A program made the translations under genes and the position numbers. The notes below the pieces were generated by a model, which was given only the letters and a program-made list of their open reading frames with translations, made no database searches and was not told the DNA's origin. A stretch of 64,000 nt of DNA, from NCBI GenBank assembly GCA_033852095.1, contig JAWSVD010000029.1, positions 62,001 through 126,000 on the forward strand, read 5' to 3'. This document shows positions 18,342 through 26,795 of the stretch, one piece after another. The stretch's first letter is position 1. Each line of letters starts with the position of its first letter. Source of the stretch: CALCKW01 sp033852095. Lineage in GTDB: Bacteria; Pseudomonadota; Gammaproteobacteria; CALCKW01.

Positions 18342-18680
18342 TCAGCCCTTGCCGCTCTCAGCGACAAAGGCCAGAGCCTCTTCCGCCAGTGCACGCCACT
18401 GATCGACGTCCCGGTTGGGAATGCTCAGCCACTCTTTGAAGGTCCGGCCATTGGGGGCGAAAGGCTCTCCCGTGCCCGCCTCAATCAGAGCCAGCACGCG
18501 ATCTTTGGGCAACTTAACGATCAAGTCTCCTGTCTGGCGATCGGCAGAGGCAAAAAAGCCACCCGCCACACGCAGACAGGGCAGCCCCATCATCGTGCCG
18601 CGCTCAGCCCCGTGCGCCGCCACCATGTCGGCGAGCAGCGCATCGAAGGGCTGCATCAGCGCCTCGCCTTCAGCCGCCAC
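18342..18680 (-). CDS. TfoX/YjbR-like small protein
   Basis: A 112-residue protein with the pattern of TfoX-N/MmcQ-YjbR-like domains: MGLPCLRVAGGFFAS, GDLIVKLPKDRVLALIEAGTGEPF and FKEWLSI, followed by a helix. These are small cytoplasmic alpha/beta proteins of unclear role. The GTG start at 18680 directly follows the stop of the YtoQ-like gene, so the two are co-transcribed; ATG at 18656 is an alternative. It converges with the AOR gene, with only 16 bp between the stops. Confidence 0.6.
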   Translation of the reverse strand: MAAEGEALMQPFDALLADMVAAHGAERGTMMGLPCLRVAGGFFASADRQTGDLIVKLPKDRVLALIEAGTGEPFAPNGRTFKEWLSIPNRDVDQWRALAEEALAFVAESGKG

Positions 18681-19124
18681 TCAGAGCCCCTTCATCACGT
18701 AGCGCAAGGTCTCGACCACCTGTGCCGGTGTTGTGGCCCAGGCGTTGGCCGCCGCGTCCACTTCTTTCAGCGGGTGCACAATCGACTCATCGTGCAGCGT
18801 TATATACGGCGTGCCCATGGCAGCACAGTAACCGGCGTCAAAAGCCGCGTTCCACTGCTTGTATTTATCGCCGAATCGAATCACCGCGATATCTGCTTGC
18901 TGCAATAGGTTCGCCGTTCGCATGGCGTTCACCTTGGCACTCTGGTGGTCCCGCCAGAACTGGCTCTGCTGCTCGCCGAGATGGTCTCCCGCTGCGTCAG
19001 AGGCATCATGATCTGTCACCGCGGAGACAAATTCCAGACCCAGGCCCGCCGCCTCGCAGCCAGCGATGATCTGCTCGCGCCAATCGGTGTGAATCTCCCC
19101 TGATAAATACACAGTCCAACTCAT
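18681..19124 (-). CDS. YtoQ family protein
   Basis: A 147-residue protein starting WTVYLSGEIHTDWREQI, the YtoQ signature, with FVSAVTDHDASD, MRTANLLQQADIAVIRFGDKYKQWNAAFDAGY and TLHDES. The fold is that of nucleoside 2-deoxyribosyltransferase-like proteins, where the E/D-rich loops bind ribose, but the substrate of YtoQ is not known to me. ATG 19124 is chosen over an upstream GTG/ATG extension because GGAG lies at proper spacing before it and the family begins there. Confidence 0.8.
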   Translation of the reverse strand: MSWTVYLSGEIHTDWREQIIAGCEAAGLGLEFVSAVTDHDASDAAGDHLGEQQSQFWRDHQSAKVNAMRTANLLQQADIAVIRFGDKYKQWNAAFDAGYCAAMGTPYITLHDESIVHPLKEVDAAANAWATTPAQVVETLRYVMKGL

Positions 19125-19278
19125 GACACTTACTCCTGTTTTCACCCGTTGATTGCACTGCAGTATAAACCATCACCTGCTTGTCGCTTCTCTCCCACAA
19201 AGTTGCCGCATTTCCTTTATGCCACCGCGGAAATCTGTGGAAACATAGGGCTGTCTCCACAGCTTCGAGGGTGTTTTG

Positions 19279-20250
19279 ATGTCAATGAAAGTCGGTTTTA
19301 TCGGGCTGGGCAATGTCGGTGGCAAGCTCTCGGGCAGCTTGCTGCGCAACGGCGTTGATCTCAGCGTGCTCGATCTGGACAAATCCACGGCGCAGCCCTT
19401 GTTAGACAGTGGCGCCAATTGGGCCCACAGCCCACGCGAGCTGGCGGACGCTGTGGATGTACTGATCACCTGCCTGCCCAACCCAGCGGCCTCCGCCGAG
19501 GTGCTGGAAAACCCTGAGACAGGTGCGTTGCTCGGCCTCGGCAAGGGAAAAATATGGGCGGAGATGAGTACCACCGACCAGAGCGAAGTGCAACGCCTGG
19601 GTGAACGCGTCCGCGCCACAGGTGCCGAGGCACTCGACTGCCCCGTCTCTGGTGGCTGCCACCGTGCCGACACTGGCAATATCGCTATATTCGCCGGCTG
19701 CGAACGCGAGACTTTTGAGCGCATGTTACCGCTTTTGACAACCATGGGGCGGCGCGTCTTGCACACCGGCGAGCTGGGCTCCGCCTCCGTGCTCAAGGTG
19801 ATCACCAACTACCTCGCCACCGCCAACCTGGTCAGCGTCTGCGAAGCTCTGGTAACAGCCAAAGTCACGGGCATGGATCTGGGCACAGCCTTTGAAGCCA
19901 TCAAGATCAGTTCAGGCAATTCCTTTGTGCACGAGACCGAAAGCCAAATCATCCTCAACGGCAGCCGCGACATAAGCTTCACCATGGATCTGGTCAGCAA
20001 AGACGTGGGGTTGTTCGCCGCCCTGGCAGAGAGATCGGGCCTGGCACTGGAATTAGCACCGCTGCTGGTGGATATCTTTGCCGACGGGGAAAAACGCTAC
20101 GGCCCACGGGAACTCTCACCGAACATTATCAAACGACTGGAGGAAGCAGCGGGTGTCGAATGTCTAGCACCGGGTTTTCCCGCCGAAATGAGCGACGAAG
20201 AGCCAGAAGAGCCGGGTTATGAGGTGATCCCTCCGGGCCGCTCCGCCTGA
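19279..20250 (+). CDS. 3-hydroxyisobutyrate dehydrogenase-family oxidoreductase
   Basis: An NAD(P)-dependent beta-hydroxyacid dehydrogenase of 323 residues. The Rossmann motif GFIGLGNVGGKL is at the start; CPVSGGCHRADTG is the substrate-binding signature, and K in SVLKVITNYL is in the place of the catalytic lysine. It differs from the true 3-hydroxyisobutyrate dehydrogenase found later in this window, notably with an acidic C-terminal extension (about 295-320), so its substrate is open. It is divergent from ytoQ with a 154-bp gap, and converges with the SDR gene, with repeat copy C between them. Confidence 0.82.
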   Translation: MSMKVGFIGLGNVGGKLSGSLLRNGVDLSVLDLDKSTAQPLLDSGANWAHSPRELADAVDVLITCLPNPAASAEVLENPETGALLGLGKGKIWAEMSTTDQSEVQRLGERVRATGAEALDCPVSGGCHRADTGNIAIFAGCERETFERMLPLLTTMGRRVLHTGELGSASVLKVITNYLATANLVSVCEALVTAKVTGMDLGTAFEAIKISSGNSFVHETESQIILNGSRDISFTMDLVSKDVGLFAALAERSGLALELAPLLVDIFADGEKRYGPRELSPNIIKRLEEAAGVECLAPGFPAEMSDEEPEEPGYEVIPPGRSA

Positions 20251-20280
20251 GTCAGCCCACACCTTTTTACGCAAAAAACT

Positions 20281-20372
20281 GTAGGGTGCCGTTGAGATTG
20301 CGAAACGCACCGCTCGCGCCCAAATGCCGAGACGGCATCACCTCACGAAACGATTTGCACGGGGCACCCTGC
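20281..20372 (+). repeat. Interspersed palindromic repeat, copy C (most complete)
   Basis: A ~92-bp element whose ends are near-inverted: GTAGGGTGC at 20281-20289 and GCACCCTGC at 20364-20372 (8 of 9 pairs). Inside are TGCGAAACGCACCG and CCGAGACGGCATC, shared with copies A and B. It lies between two convergent genes, where it could also act as a transcript-end hairpin. It has no coding capacity, so it is REP/MITE-like. Confidence 0.7.
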
Positions 20373-20381
20373 AACTTGCGC

Positions 20382-21251
20382 TTAGGCCTCGTCAAAACAA
20401 GCGGCTAAACCTGTGGCCAGATCAGGGTAGCGCAGCGAAGCGCCGAGCAGTTCGCGCATGCGGCTGTTATCAATGCGCCGCGATTCGTCCATGTAGCTGC
20501 GCAGGCCCTCGCTCCACTGCGCCTGCAGCTGCTCTCGACTGGCCTCGGGCAGCCGCGGCAAGCCCGCCGCGTCAGCCAAGCAATGAAAGTACTGGGTCAT
20601 GCTAGAAGGATTGCCATCGGCCACGTTGATCACCGTCGCGCTGCCGCTGACGGCCTGCACTGTATCGAGCAGATCATCCACGTGCACCCGGTTGCTCCAG
20701 GGGGATTGTTGCTGCGACAGCAGCGGCTTGCCACTGTGCAATCGACGCAGTGGCAACTTGCCCGGGCCGTAGATGCCCGCCACGCGCAGCACGGCAAGGG
20801 CGACACCTGCGGCTTCGCTGAACTGTGTCCAGGCTTGCTCGGCGTCCACTCGGCGCTTGGCGCGATCCGCCGCGGGCCGTAAGGCCGCCGCTTCATCGAC
20901 CCAGCCACCCGCACAATCACCGTAGACGCCAGTGGTGGAGATAAGCACCACATTTGCAGGCAGCACACCGGCCTGCTGCAAGGTATCAATGAGGCGGCGA
21001 CTGCGCGCATCGTGCAACACATCACTGCTGGGCGGTGCGAAATAATACAAACGAGCCCCCGCACATACGCGCAGCAAAGGCTGCAGATCATCTTGATCCA
21101 AGTCGAGCGACAAACGCGAATTGTCAGCCAGCGCCGTGCGCGCCACACCGATACAACTGACGCCCTGCGCCGACAAGCGATGCTGCAGCCGTGTGCCCAC
21201 GTAACCACAGCCGATCACAACGTCGGAAGCACTGCAGGGCACGGGGTTCAC
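20382..21251 (-). CDS. NAD-dependent epimerase/dehydratase-like (extended SDR)
   Basis: A 289-residue extended short-chain dehydrogenase-like protein. DVVIGCGYVGTRL is the nucleotide-binding loop in the GxGxxG variant used by YeeZ-like proteins, and STTGVYGDCAGGWVDE carries the usual serine/tyrosine region; RVAGIYGPGKLPL and NRVHVDDLLDTV follow. This composition resembles the YeeZ family of SDR proteins with unknown substrate. No ATG is available near the conserved start; GTG at 21251 overlaps the stop of the upstream permease gene (GTGA), and GTG 21242 is another option. It may therefore be translated from the metal-importer transcript, though a functional link is not evident. Confidence 0.75.
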   Translation of the reverse strand: MNPVPCSASDVVIGCGYVGTRLQHRLSAQGVSCIGVARTALADNSRLSLDLDQDDLQPLLRVCAGARLYYFAPPSSDVLHDARSRRLIDTLQQAGVLPANVVLISTTGVYGDCAGGWVDEAAALRPAADRAKRRVDAEQAWTQFSEAAGVALAVLRVAGIYGPGKLPLRRLHSGKPLLSQQQSPWSNRVHVDDLLDTVQAVSGSATVINVADGNPSSMTQYFHCLADAAGLPRLPEASREQLQAQWSEGLRSYMDESRRIDNSRMRELLGASLRYPDLATGLAACFDEA

Positions 21252-22087
21252 GCCTTGTGCCCACGCTGCCAAAGCAGCCCGTGTTTGGGCGCAAAAACAA
21301 AAGCCAAGAGAAAAAACAAGCTCAACAACATCACGATGGTCGGGCCGGACGCGCTGTCCAAGTAATAGCTCAGCCACACACCGCCCACGCTGGCGCTCAC
21401 GGCCAGCGCCACACTGGTGGCCAGCATGGCGGCAAAACGATCACAGAGCAGGTGCGCGATAGCGCCTGGCGCGATCAACAGCGACAGACCCAATATCAGC
21501 CCCACTGCCTGCAGGGCCAAGACAACGGTCAGCGAGAGCACAACGAGCAGGCCGTAGTGCAGGAACTTCACCGGCAGCCCGATCACTCGCGCGTGGTCGG
21601 GGTCAAAGGAGAAAACCACCAGGTCGCGCCAGTAACAAAAGAACAATAGCAGCACCAGCACCACGGCCACAGCCGCCTCGAAAATATCGCTTTGATCGAC
21701 GCCGAGAATATCGCCCAACAAGATGTGATCCAGGTGCACATCGGTGTGGATTTGGCTGAACATCACCACCCCCAGACCAAACATCCCTGAAAAGACAACC
21801 CCCAACACCGTGTCGGATTTCAGCCTGCTGTTGTCGGAGACAAATCCCGCGCTGACCGCACACAACAGACCCGCGGCAAAAGCGCCCACCGACAAAGGCA
21901 AGCCCACGACATAAGCCAAGACCACACCCGGCAGCACCGCATGCGACACCGCGTCGCCCATCAGGCTCCAGCCCTTGAGCACCAGATAGGGCGACAACAC
22001 ACCCGCCATCACGGCGATCAACACCACCATCATCAGCGCCTGGCGCATGAAGCTAAACTGCCAGGGCTCCATCAGCACATCAATCAT
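21248..22087 (-). CDS. Mn/Fe ABC transporter permease (SitD/YfeD-like)
   Basis: A 279-residue integral membrane protein of the ABC-3 family, with about eight to nine hydrophobic segments. GWSLMGDAVSHAVLPGVVLAYVVG is the conserved early segment and LLIAPGAIAHLLCDRF the conserved later loop that meets the ATPase. The start ATG 22087 overlaps the end of the other permease by 8 bp. Two different permeases next to one ATPase and one binding protein is the SitABCD/YfeABCD layout, in which the permeases pair. Part of a five-gene unit starting at 24716. Confidence 0.88.
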   Translation of the reverse strand: MIDVLMEPWQFSFMRQALMMVVLIAVMAGVLSPYLVLKGWSLMGDAVSHAVLPGVVLAYVVGLPLSVGAFAAGLLCAVSAGFVSDNSRLKSDTVLGVVFSGMFGLGVVMFSQIHTDVHLDHILLGDILGVDQSDIFEAAVAVVLVLLLFFCYWRDLVVFSFDPDHARVIGLPVKFLHYGLLVVLSLTVVLALQAVGLILGLSLLIAPGAIAHLLCDRFAAMLATSVALAVSASVGGVWLSYYLDSASGPTIVMLLSLFFLLAFVFAPKHGLLWQRGHKA

Positions 22088-22937
22088 GGCTGGCCTCCAA
22101 CACGCGCAACCGGCGTTTTGCCGCGAGCACCCCGTGTTTGGGCGCAAACAAAAACACCAAGACAAACACCAGCGTCTGCAAAACGACGATCACACCACCG
22201 GTGGCACCGTCCAAGAAATAACTGATGTAGGCACCAAAAAAACTGCAGAAGGCACCGATGAACACGCTCAATGCGATCAAACGCGGAAAACGATCCGTGA
22301 GTAAATAGGCGGTCGCTCCTGGCGTCACCACCATGGTGATCACCAAAAAGGCCCCGACTGTCATCATCGCCGCCACTGTGCAGGCACTGAGCAGCGCAAA
22401 AAAGAGAATTTTCAAACGCGGCGGGTTCAACCCCACCGACCAGGCGTGGTTCTCATCAAAAAACACCACCAGCAGATCTTTCCAGCGCAGCATCAGCACC
22501 AACAGGGAGACACTGGATATAATAATGAGCTGCAGCGTATCTTCTGGCGTGATCGCCAAGATGTTGCCGTAGATAATGGTTTTCACATCGATGGGCGTGG
22601 GCGAAATTGAGACGATGAACAAACCAAAGCCAAAAAAACCGGTAAAAATCAACCCGATCACCGCGTCCTCACGCAGCCGCGAACGCTGGCTCACAAACAA
22701 GATGGCCGCCGCCGCCAAGCCACCCGACAAAAAGGCACCCACCGAGTAGGGCAGCCCCAGAATATAGGCACCTGCCACCCCTGGCACCACGGAGTGTGAC
22801 AGCGCATCGCCGATCAACGACCAGCCCTTGAGCATCAAATAGGCGGACAAAAAGGCACACACGCCTCCCACCAGTGCGCTCACCCACATGGCGTTCACCA
22901 TGTAGCTGTACTGAAAGGGAATCAGCAATTCATCCAT
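22080..22937 (-). CDS. Mn/Fe ABC transporter permease (SitC/YfeC-like)
   Basis: A 285-residue ABC-3 family membrane protein with several hydrophobic segments. It shares GWSLIGDALSHSVVPGVAGAYILG and VVTPGATAYLLTDRFPRL with its partner permease, so the two likely arose by duplication. Its ATG at 22937 overlaps the ATPase gene by 8 bp and its end overlaps the next permease by 8 bp, showing tight translational coupling. Longer upstream extensions of the frame are not family-like. It should form the metal channel with the SitD-like protein in the inner membrane. Confidence 0.88.
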   Translation of the reverse strand: MDELLIPFQYSYMVNAMWVSALVGGVCAFLSAYLMLKGWSLIGDALSHSVVPGVAGAYILGLPYSVGAFLSGGLAAAAILFVSQRSRLREDAVIGLIFTGFFGFGLFIVSISPTPIDVKTIIYGNILAITPEDTLQLIIISSVSLLVLMLRWKDLLVVFFDENHAWSVGLNPPRLKILFFALLSACTVAAMMTVGAFLVITMVVTPGATAYLLTDRFPRLIALSVFIGAFCSFFGAYISYFLDGATGGVIVVLQTLVFVLVFLFAPKHGVLAAKRRLRVLEASHD

Positions 22938-23808
22938 CACTGTTACCGTCGCTCTTGCCTTTGGGCGACTGCTCTTCGCCGTCGCCGTAAAACACCACTG
23001 GGCGCTCGTCATCGGTGATAACAGTGACACTGCGCGCGTCTTCGTCGTCGTGCAGATCGCTGCCGCCGAGCACAAAGTGGCGCAATACGCCGCCAAAGGC
23101 GCGCTCGAGATTGGCGCGGGTGAAGACTTCAGCGGTGGGGCCCGCTGCCAGCACGGTGCGGTTGACCAAGATCACCTGGCCGCAAAAGTCAGGCACCGAA
23201 CCCAAGTTATGCGTGGAGACCAACATCACCCGCCCCTCGTCACGCAGCTCCCGCATCAACGCGACAATGCGGTCCTCGGTCTGTACATCGACGCCGGTAA
23301 AAGGTTCATCGAGCAAAATCAGCTGACTGTCCTGCGCCAGTGCACGGGCCAGGAACACCCGTTTCTTCTGCCCGCCGGAGAGTTCCCCAATCTGCCGCTC
23401 GCGGTATTCAGCCATGCCGACGCGGGCCAATGCCTCATCGACAGCGGCGTGGTCACGCGGCTTGGGCCGGCGCAGCATACCCATGTGGCCGTAGCGGCCC
23501 ATCATCACGACATCCTCGACCAAGACCGGGAAATCCCAGTCTACGTCTTCGTTCTGCGGCACGTAGGCGATTTGATTGCTCTTCAGCGCGTCACGCACCG
23601 ACTGGCCATAGACAGAGACGGCGCCGTGGGTTACAGGCGCAAAACCCATGATCGCTTTGAAAAGCGTGGATTTGCCCGCGCCATTCACCCCCACCAAACC
23701 ACAGATAGTGCCCTTGGGGATCTCGAAACTGGCGTCCCGCAAGGCCGTCATGCCATTGCGGTAGGTCACCGTGAGGCCCTGAGCGCTCAGGGCCGCTGTT
23801 TCACTCAC
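22930..23808 (-). CDS. Mn/Fe ABC transporter ATP-binding protein (SitB/YfeB-like)
   Basis: A 292-residue ABC ATPase that powers the two permeases. Walker A GVNGAGKST is at 40-48, the signature LSGGQKKR and Walker B LILLDEPFTG follow, and the switch histidine is in STHNLG. The D/E-rich and basic C-terminal tail (about 255-292, HDDEDARS and KGKSDGN) is longer than in most relatives and carries no known domain. The GTG start overlaps the stop of the binding-protein gene (GTGA), so it is the second gene of the operon. Confidence 0.92.
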   Translation of the reverse strand: MSETAALSAQGLTVTYRNGMTALRDASFEIPKGTICGLVGVNGAGKSTLFKAIMGFAPVTHGAVSVYGQSVRDALKSNQIAYVPQNEDVDWDFPVLVEDVVMMGRYGHMGMLRRPKPRDHAAVDEALARVGMAEYRERQIGELSGGQKKRVFLARALAQDSQLILLDEPFTGVDVQTEDRIVALMRELRDEGRVMLVSTHNLGSVPDFCGQVILVNRTVLAAGPTAEVFTRANLERAFGGVLRHFVLGGSDLHDDEDARSVTVITDDERPVVFYGDGEEQSPKGKSDGNSDG

Positions 23809-24716
23809 TGCGCTGACTCGGTCAGGCCCTGCGCGATGGTGTCGGCCGTAACACGCAAAAGATCGAGGTAGCTGGGCACAGGACCGTCAGCTGTGGACAG
23901 AGAATCCACGTACAACACCCCGCCGTAACGAGCGCCCGTCTCGCGTGCAACTTGCTTGGCGGGCTTGTCGGAGACAGTGCTCTCACTGAACACCACCTGG
24001 ATGCCCTCTTGCCTGATGGTGTCTATAACCTTGCGCACCTGCTTGGGGGTGCCGGTAGCATCGGCGTTGATAGGCCAGAGGTACAGCTCCCGCAAATCCA
24101 AATCACGCGCCAGATAACTGAAAGCCCCTTCGCTGCTCACCAACCAGCGCTGCTCCGGCGGCACCTGCGCTAGGGCCTCCACGATGGGTGCTTTCAGCGC
24201 CTTTATTTCAATGGCATAACGCGCCGCATTGGCGTTATACACCGCGGCGTTGTCTGGATCATGCTCGGCAAACGCTGCCCGTATGTTTTCCACGTAGATC
24301 AAGGCGTCGTCAAAAGACATCCAGGCGTGTGGGTTCGGTTTGCCCGCGTAGGGCCCTTCGCCTATGCCCATCGGCTCAACGCCATCACTGACCACCGCTT
24401 CAGGCACACCGCGCAATTCTTCAAAAAAACGCTCAAACCACAGCTCCAGACGCAGGCCATTCCAAAGAATAAGATCCGCCTTCTGCGCACGAATCAGATC
24501 GCGCGGAGTCGGTTTGTAGTTGTGAATTTCCGCACCTGGCTTGGTGATCGAGACCACCTCAGCCGCTTCCCCGCCCACCTGCCGCGCCATGTCAGCGATC
24601 ACTGTAAAGGTGGTGACCACTTTAAAATCCGCCGCTTGCAGCGGAGCAAGTGGCATCAACAAACAGAGCGCTGCGCCAAAACGAAGAGACAGATTGCGCA
24701 TAACAGGGGTAGCCAT
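23805..24716 (-). CDS. Mn/Fe ABC transporter substrate-binding protein (SitA/YfeA-like)
   Basis: A 303-residue periplasmic cluster A-I metal-binding protein. After a signal peptide (about residues 1-28, cut near LQAAD) come the four metal ligands: H65 in EIHNYKPTPRD, H130 in NPHAW, E196 in SEGAFSY and D271 in VDSLS. His-His-Glu-Asp is the manganese/iron set; zinc proteins have a third histidine in place of the glutamate. The start ATG 24716 fits the signal peptide. It is the first gene of the importer operon, whose promoter overlaps a DtxR-type palindrome, and mntR is divergent. Confidence 0.92.
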   Translation of the reverse strand: MATPVMRNLSLRFGAALCLLMPLAPLQAADFKVVTTFTVIADMARQVGGEAAEVVSITKPGAEIHNYKPTPRDLIRAQKADLILWNGLRLELWFERFFEELRGVPEAVVSDGVEPMGIGEGPYAGKPNPHAWMSFDDALIYVENIRAAFAEHDPDNAAVYNANAARYAIEIKALKAPIVEALAQVPPEQRWLVSSEGAFSYLARDLDLRELYLWPINADATGTPKQVRKVIDTIRQEGIQVVFSESTVSDKPAKQVARETGARYGGVLYVDSLSTADGPVPSYLDLLRVTADTIAQGLTESAQ

Positions 24717-24759
24717 GATCAGAATTCCACGTGAACCGTTAAATTTGCCTAGGTAGACA

Positions 24760-24788
24760 ATATTAGCCTTGGCTAACTTTTCAGGCAA
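24760..24788 (-). promoter_or_regulatory. Probable promoter of the Mn/Fe importer operon
   Basis: On the minus strand, TTGCCT (24788-24783) and TAATAT (24765-24760) are separated by exactly 17 bp, each 4 of 6 to sigma-70 consensus. The MntR-type palindrome covers part of the spacer and -10, as expected for repression. Confidence 0.5.
24763..24776. promoter_or_regulatory. Candidate MntR operator
   Basis: TTAGCC-TT-GGCTAA is a perfect 6-bp inverted repeat with a 2-bp centre. It resembles the half-site of DtxR-family operators and lies in the promoter between mntR and the importer. Confidence 0.6.
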
Positions 24789-24861
24789 TCAATATTTCCT
24801 GAACATGCGTTACAATGGCCTCGACGATCACCAGACAGGACCTCGCGAGCTCGCACTACCT

Positions 24862-25299
24862 ATGAACGACGACAACCATCGGCGCACCCCAGCCGAACAG
24901 GCCGCGGCCTTCAGTCGCGTACGCGAAGCGCATCAGACCGAAGTCGCCGAAGACTACGTGGAACTGGTGGATGACCTGATCGCAGAGAAAGGAGAGGCTC
25001 GCGCCGTCGATCTCGCCGAACGCATGGGCATCAACCCCGCCACCGTCAACAAAACTGTCAAGCGTCTGCAGCGCGAGGGTTATTTAACCGCAGAGCCTTA
25101 TCGGTCTATATTCTTGACTGCCGCGGGCAAGGCCATGGCCGAGCACTCACGCGAGCGACACTTGCTGGTGTATCGCTTTCTCAAGGCCATCGGGGTATCA
25201 GAGGAAACAGCGCTGCTCGACGCCGAAGGCGTGGAACACCACGTCAGCGAAGAGACACTGGATTGCTTTAAAAAAATTATCGACCGGCAGAAGAAATAG
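24862..25299 (+). CDS. mntR: Manganese-responsive transcriptional regulator MntR
   Basis: A 144-residue DtxR/MntR-family protein. The N-terminal winged helix includes DYVELVDDLIAEKGEARAVDLAERMGINPATVNKTVKRLQREG, and the dimerisation part has ERHLLVYRFLKAIGVSEETALLDAEGVEHHVSEETL, carrying the E/H metal-ligand residues. It is close to E. coli MntR in length and sequence. With Mn(II) bound it should repress the divergent importer, and the palindrome at 24763-24776 is its likely site. ATG 24862 is used; a longer frame from 24769 would run through the operator and is unlikely. A TACAAT -10-like box is at 24811-24816. Confidence 0.93.
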   Translation: MNDDNHRRTPAEQAAAFSRVREAHQTEVAEDYVELVDDLIAEKGEARAVDLAERMGINPATVNKTVKRLQREGYLTAEPYRSIFLTAAGKAMAEHSRERHLLVYRFLKAIGVSEETALLDAEGVEHHVSEETLDCFKKIIDRQKK

Positions 25300-25341
25300 T
25301 CCCCTGCCACACGATCAAGCCCGCTGCATGACTATCACAAA

Positions 25342-26529
25342 TCAGCGCACGCGCGCGCTAATACGAGTTGGCTGCCTAACTGCCTTGTACGACTGCAAAA
25401 ACTTCTTGGCGTAAAACCCCCTTTCCGCCGAAAATCTAATGTCTTGCGGCTTAAGCACAGGGCGCGTCAGTGCGTCTTCCATGTCACTGAGCGCAGAATT
25501 GAATTGGGTGTCCGTCACTAGATCGGGATAACTTTTCAGCAACCAGCGCGCCTCCTCCAAATGGCTGAGCGCGACGGAAATTTTTGCGAACGTGGCGTGG
25601 TACCGCCCCTCTTCGATGAGGATTATCGCAATCACGCTGGGCGGAGCGAGGGTTATTCTCTCCCGCGCGGTAGCGAGATGGCGCATCGCTGTTTCCTGGT
25701 CCCGCTGAATGATCGCCGTTCTCGCCAAGGCAGTGAGCACCAACAGGCTGTTGACCGCGTCCAGCTTAGAGCGCCCCTGCGACACAGCCTGCCGCATGCT
25801 GTGCGGCAAGACCCAGCCAGCGCACTTCGCGCCCTGATACGAGACTGCATCGGCTTATTGCATCAACCCAAGCTGGTAGTTTTCTAGGTCTTCGCTGTCA
25901 GTGGCCAGTTTCAGCCCCTGCATTGTGCACATGCGCGACTCGCGGTACATCCCAGCGTCGTTGATAACTTCGCCGAGAATGGCGACGAGCTGTCAATGCT
26001 CCTGCGCGTGCTTTCCCCGTTCAGCCACGGAGGCGGCCATGTCTGGAAAATTCGCCAAGCTGTCTTTGAAACAGTAGCTGCGCCGCGACATCAACAACAT
26101 GGTGCGCTGGGTGGCAGAAAGAGCGCCGATCTCTCGAGCCCTTTCGCCTCGACCCACCGCTGGGAACAAAGCGCCAGGCTAGAGCCACTGTGCTGCCAAC
26201 AGCTGAACCGCTGCGAGAACGCGCACATGGGCCGAACAGGACATTTGCAGCCGGATAAAACGCGAGAAATCAGCGTTCAAAGTGTCGATATCGGCGTATT
26301 GGCTGACGAGTTCGACCGCCATGCCATCGATCACTGCCAGAGGCGTTGAAGCCTTGGCGAGATCAGCAACGCCCTGCCCTATGGCGGCTAAGCGCCCCGC
26401 TCGCTACCCAATACGCGCGGCGCCGGTCAGCTGCGAGCGCAGTTGAAACGACCATGGACTACCTATGAGAACACCAGCACTGGGCGCTCTCGGACACACT
26501 GCTTTAGACCTTATACCAGCCCTTGCCAT
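25342..26529 (-). pseudogene. Pseudogene, TPR-like protein with four nonsense codons
   Basis: A single minus-strand frame from an ATG at 26529 to a stop at 25342 (about 395 codons) reads as protein throughout, but is broken by TAG at 26404-26406, TAG at 26179-26181, TGA at 25993-25995 and TAA at 25855-25857. No frameshift is needed to read it. Coding-like segments include STPLAVIDGMAVELVSQYAD, DTLNADFSRFIRLQMS and LARTAIIQRDQETAMRHLATA. The last 155 codons form an open frame with helix pairs like TPR units (LSHLEEARWLL). I do not recognise the family; a regulator or a sensor with TPRs is possible. It has clearly lost function unless stop codons are read through. Confidence 0.6.
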
Positions 26530-26795
26530 GATCAGCGCTCTAGCCCTGAGGAACTCAGTTGATCACAAGCAACCACGGGCTATCAAATTACTGTCTTGAA
26601 GCAGTCTATTCGTGGCGGTCGCCGTGCACGTATTTTGCAGTTACTCTAGCAATATTCCGAGCAGATCCGGTCAGGCTTTGCTCTTGCATGAAACGCGGGA
26701 TTCTCTAGAAAGGGATTATCTCGTCGAGTTAAGTTCGACATGAACACTTCCGCACTACTAACAAGCTACCCAGCTCTGACGGAGATAGGCAATTG
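26530..26795. other. Gene-free spacer
   Basis: No gene, repeat or clear promoter is seen between the pseudogene start and the DoxX gene, apart from the GGAGATAGG ribosome site (26781-26789) just before DoxX. Confidence 0.4.
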
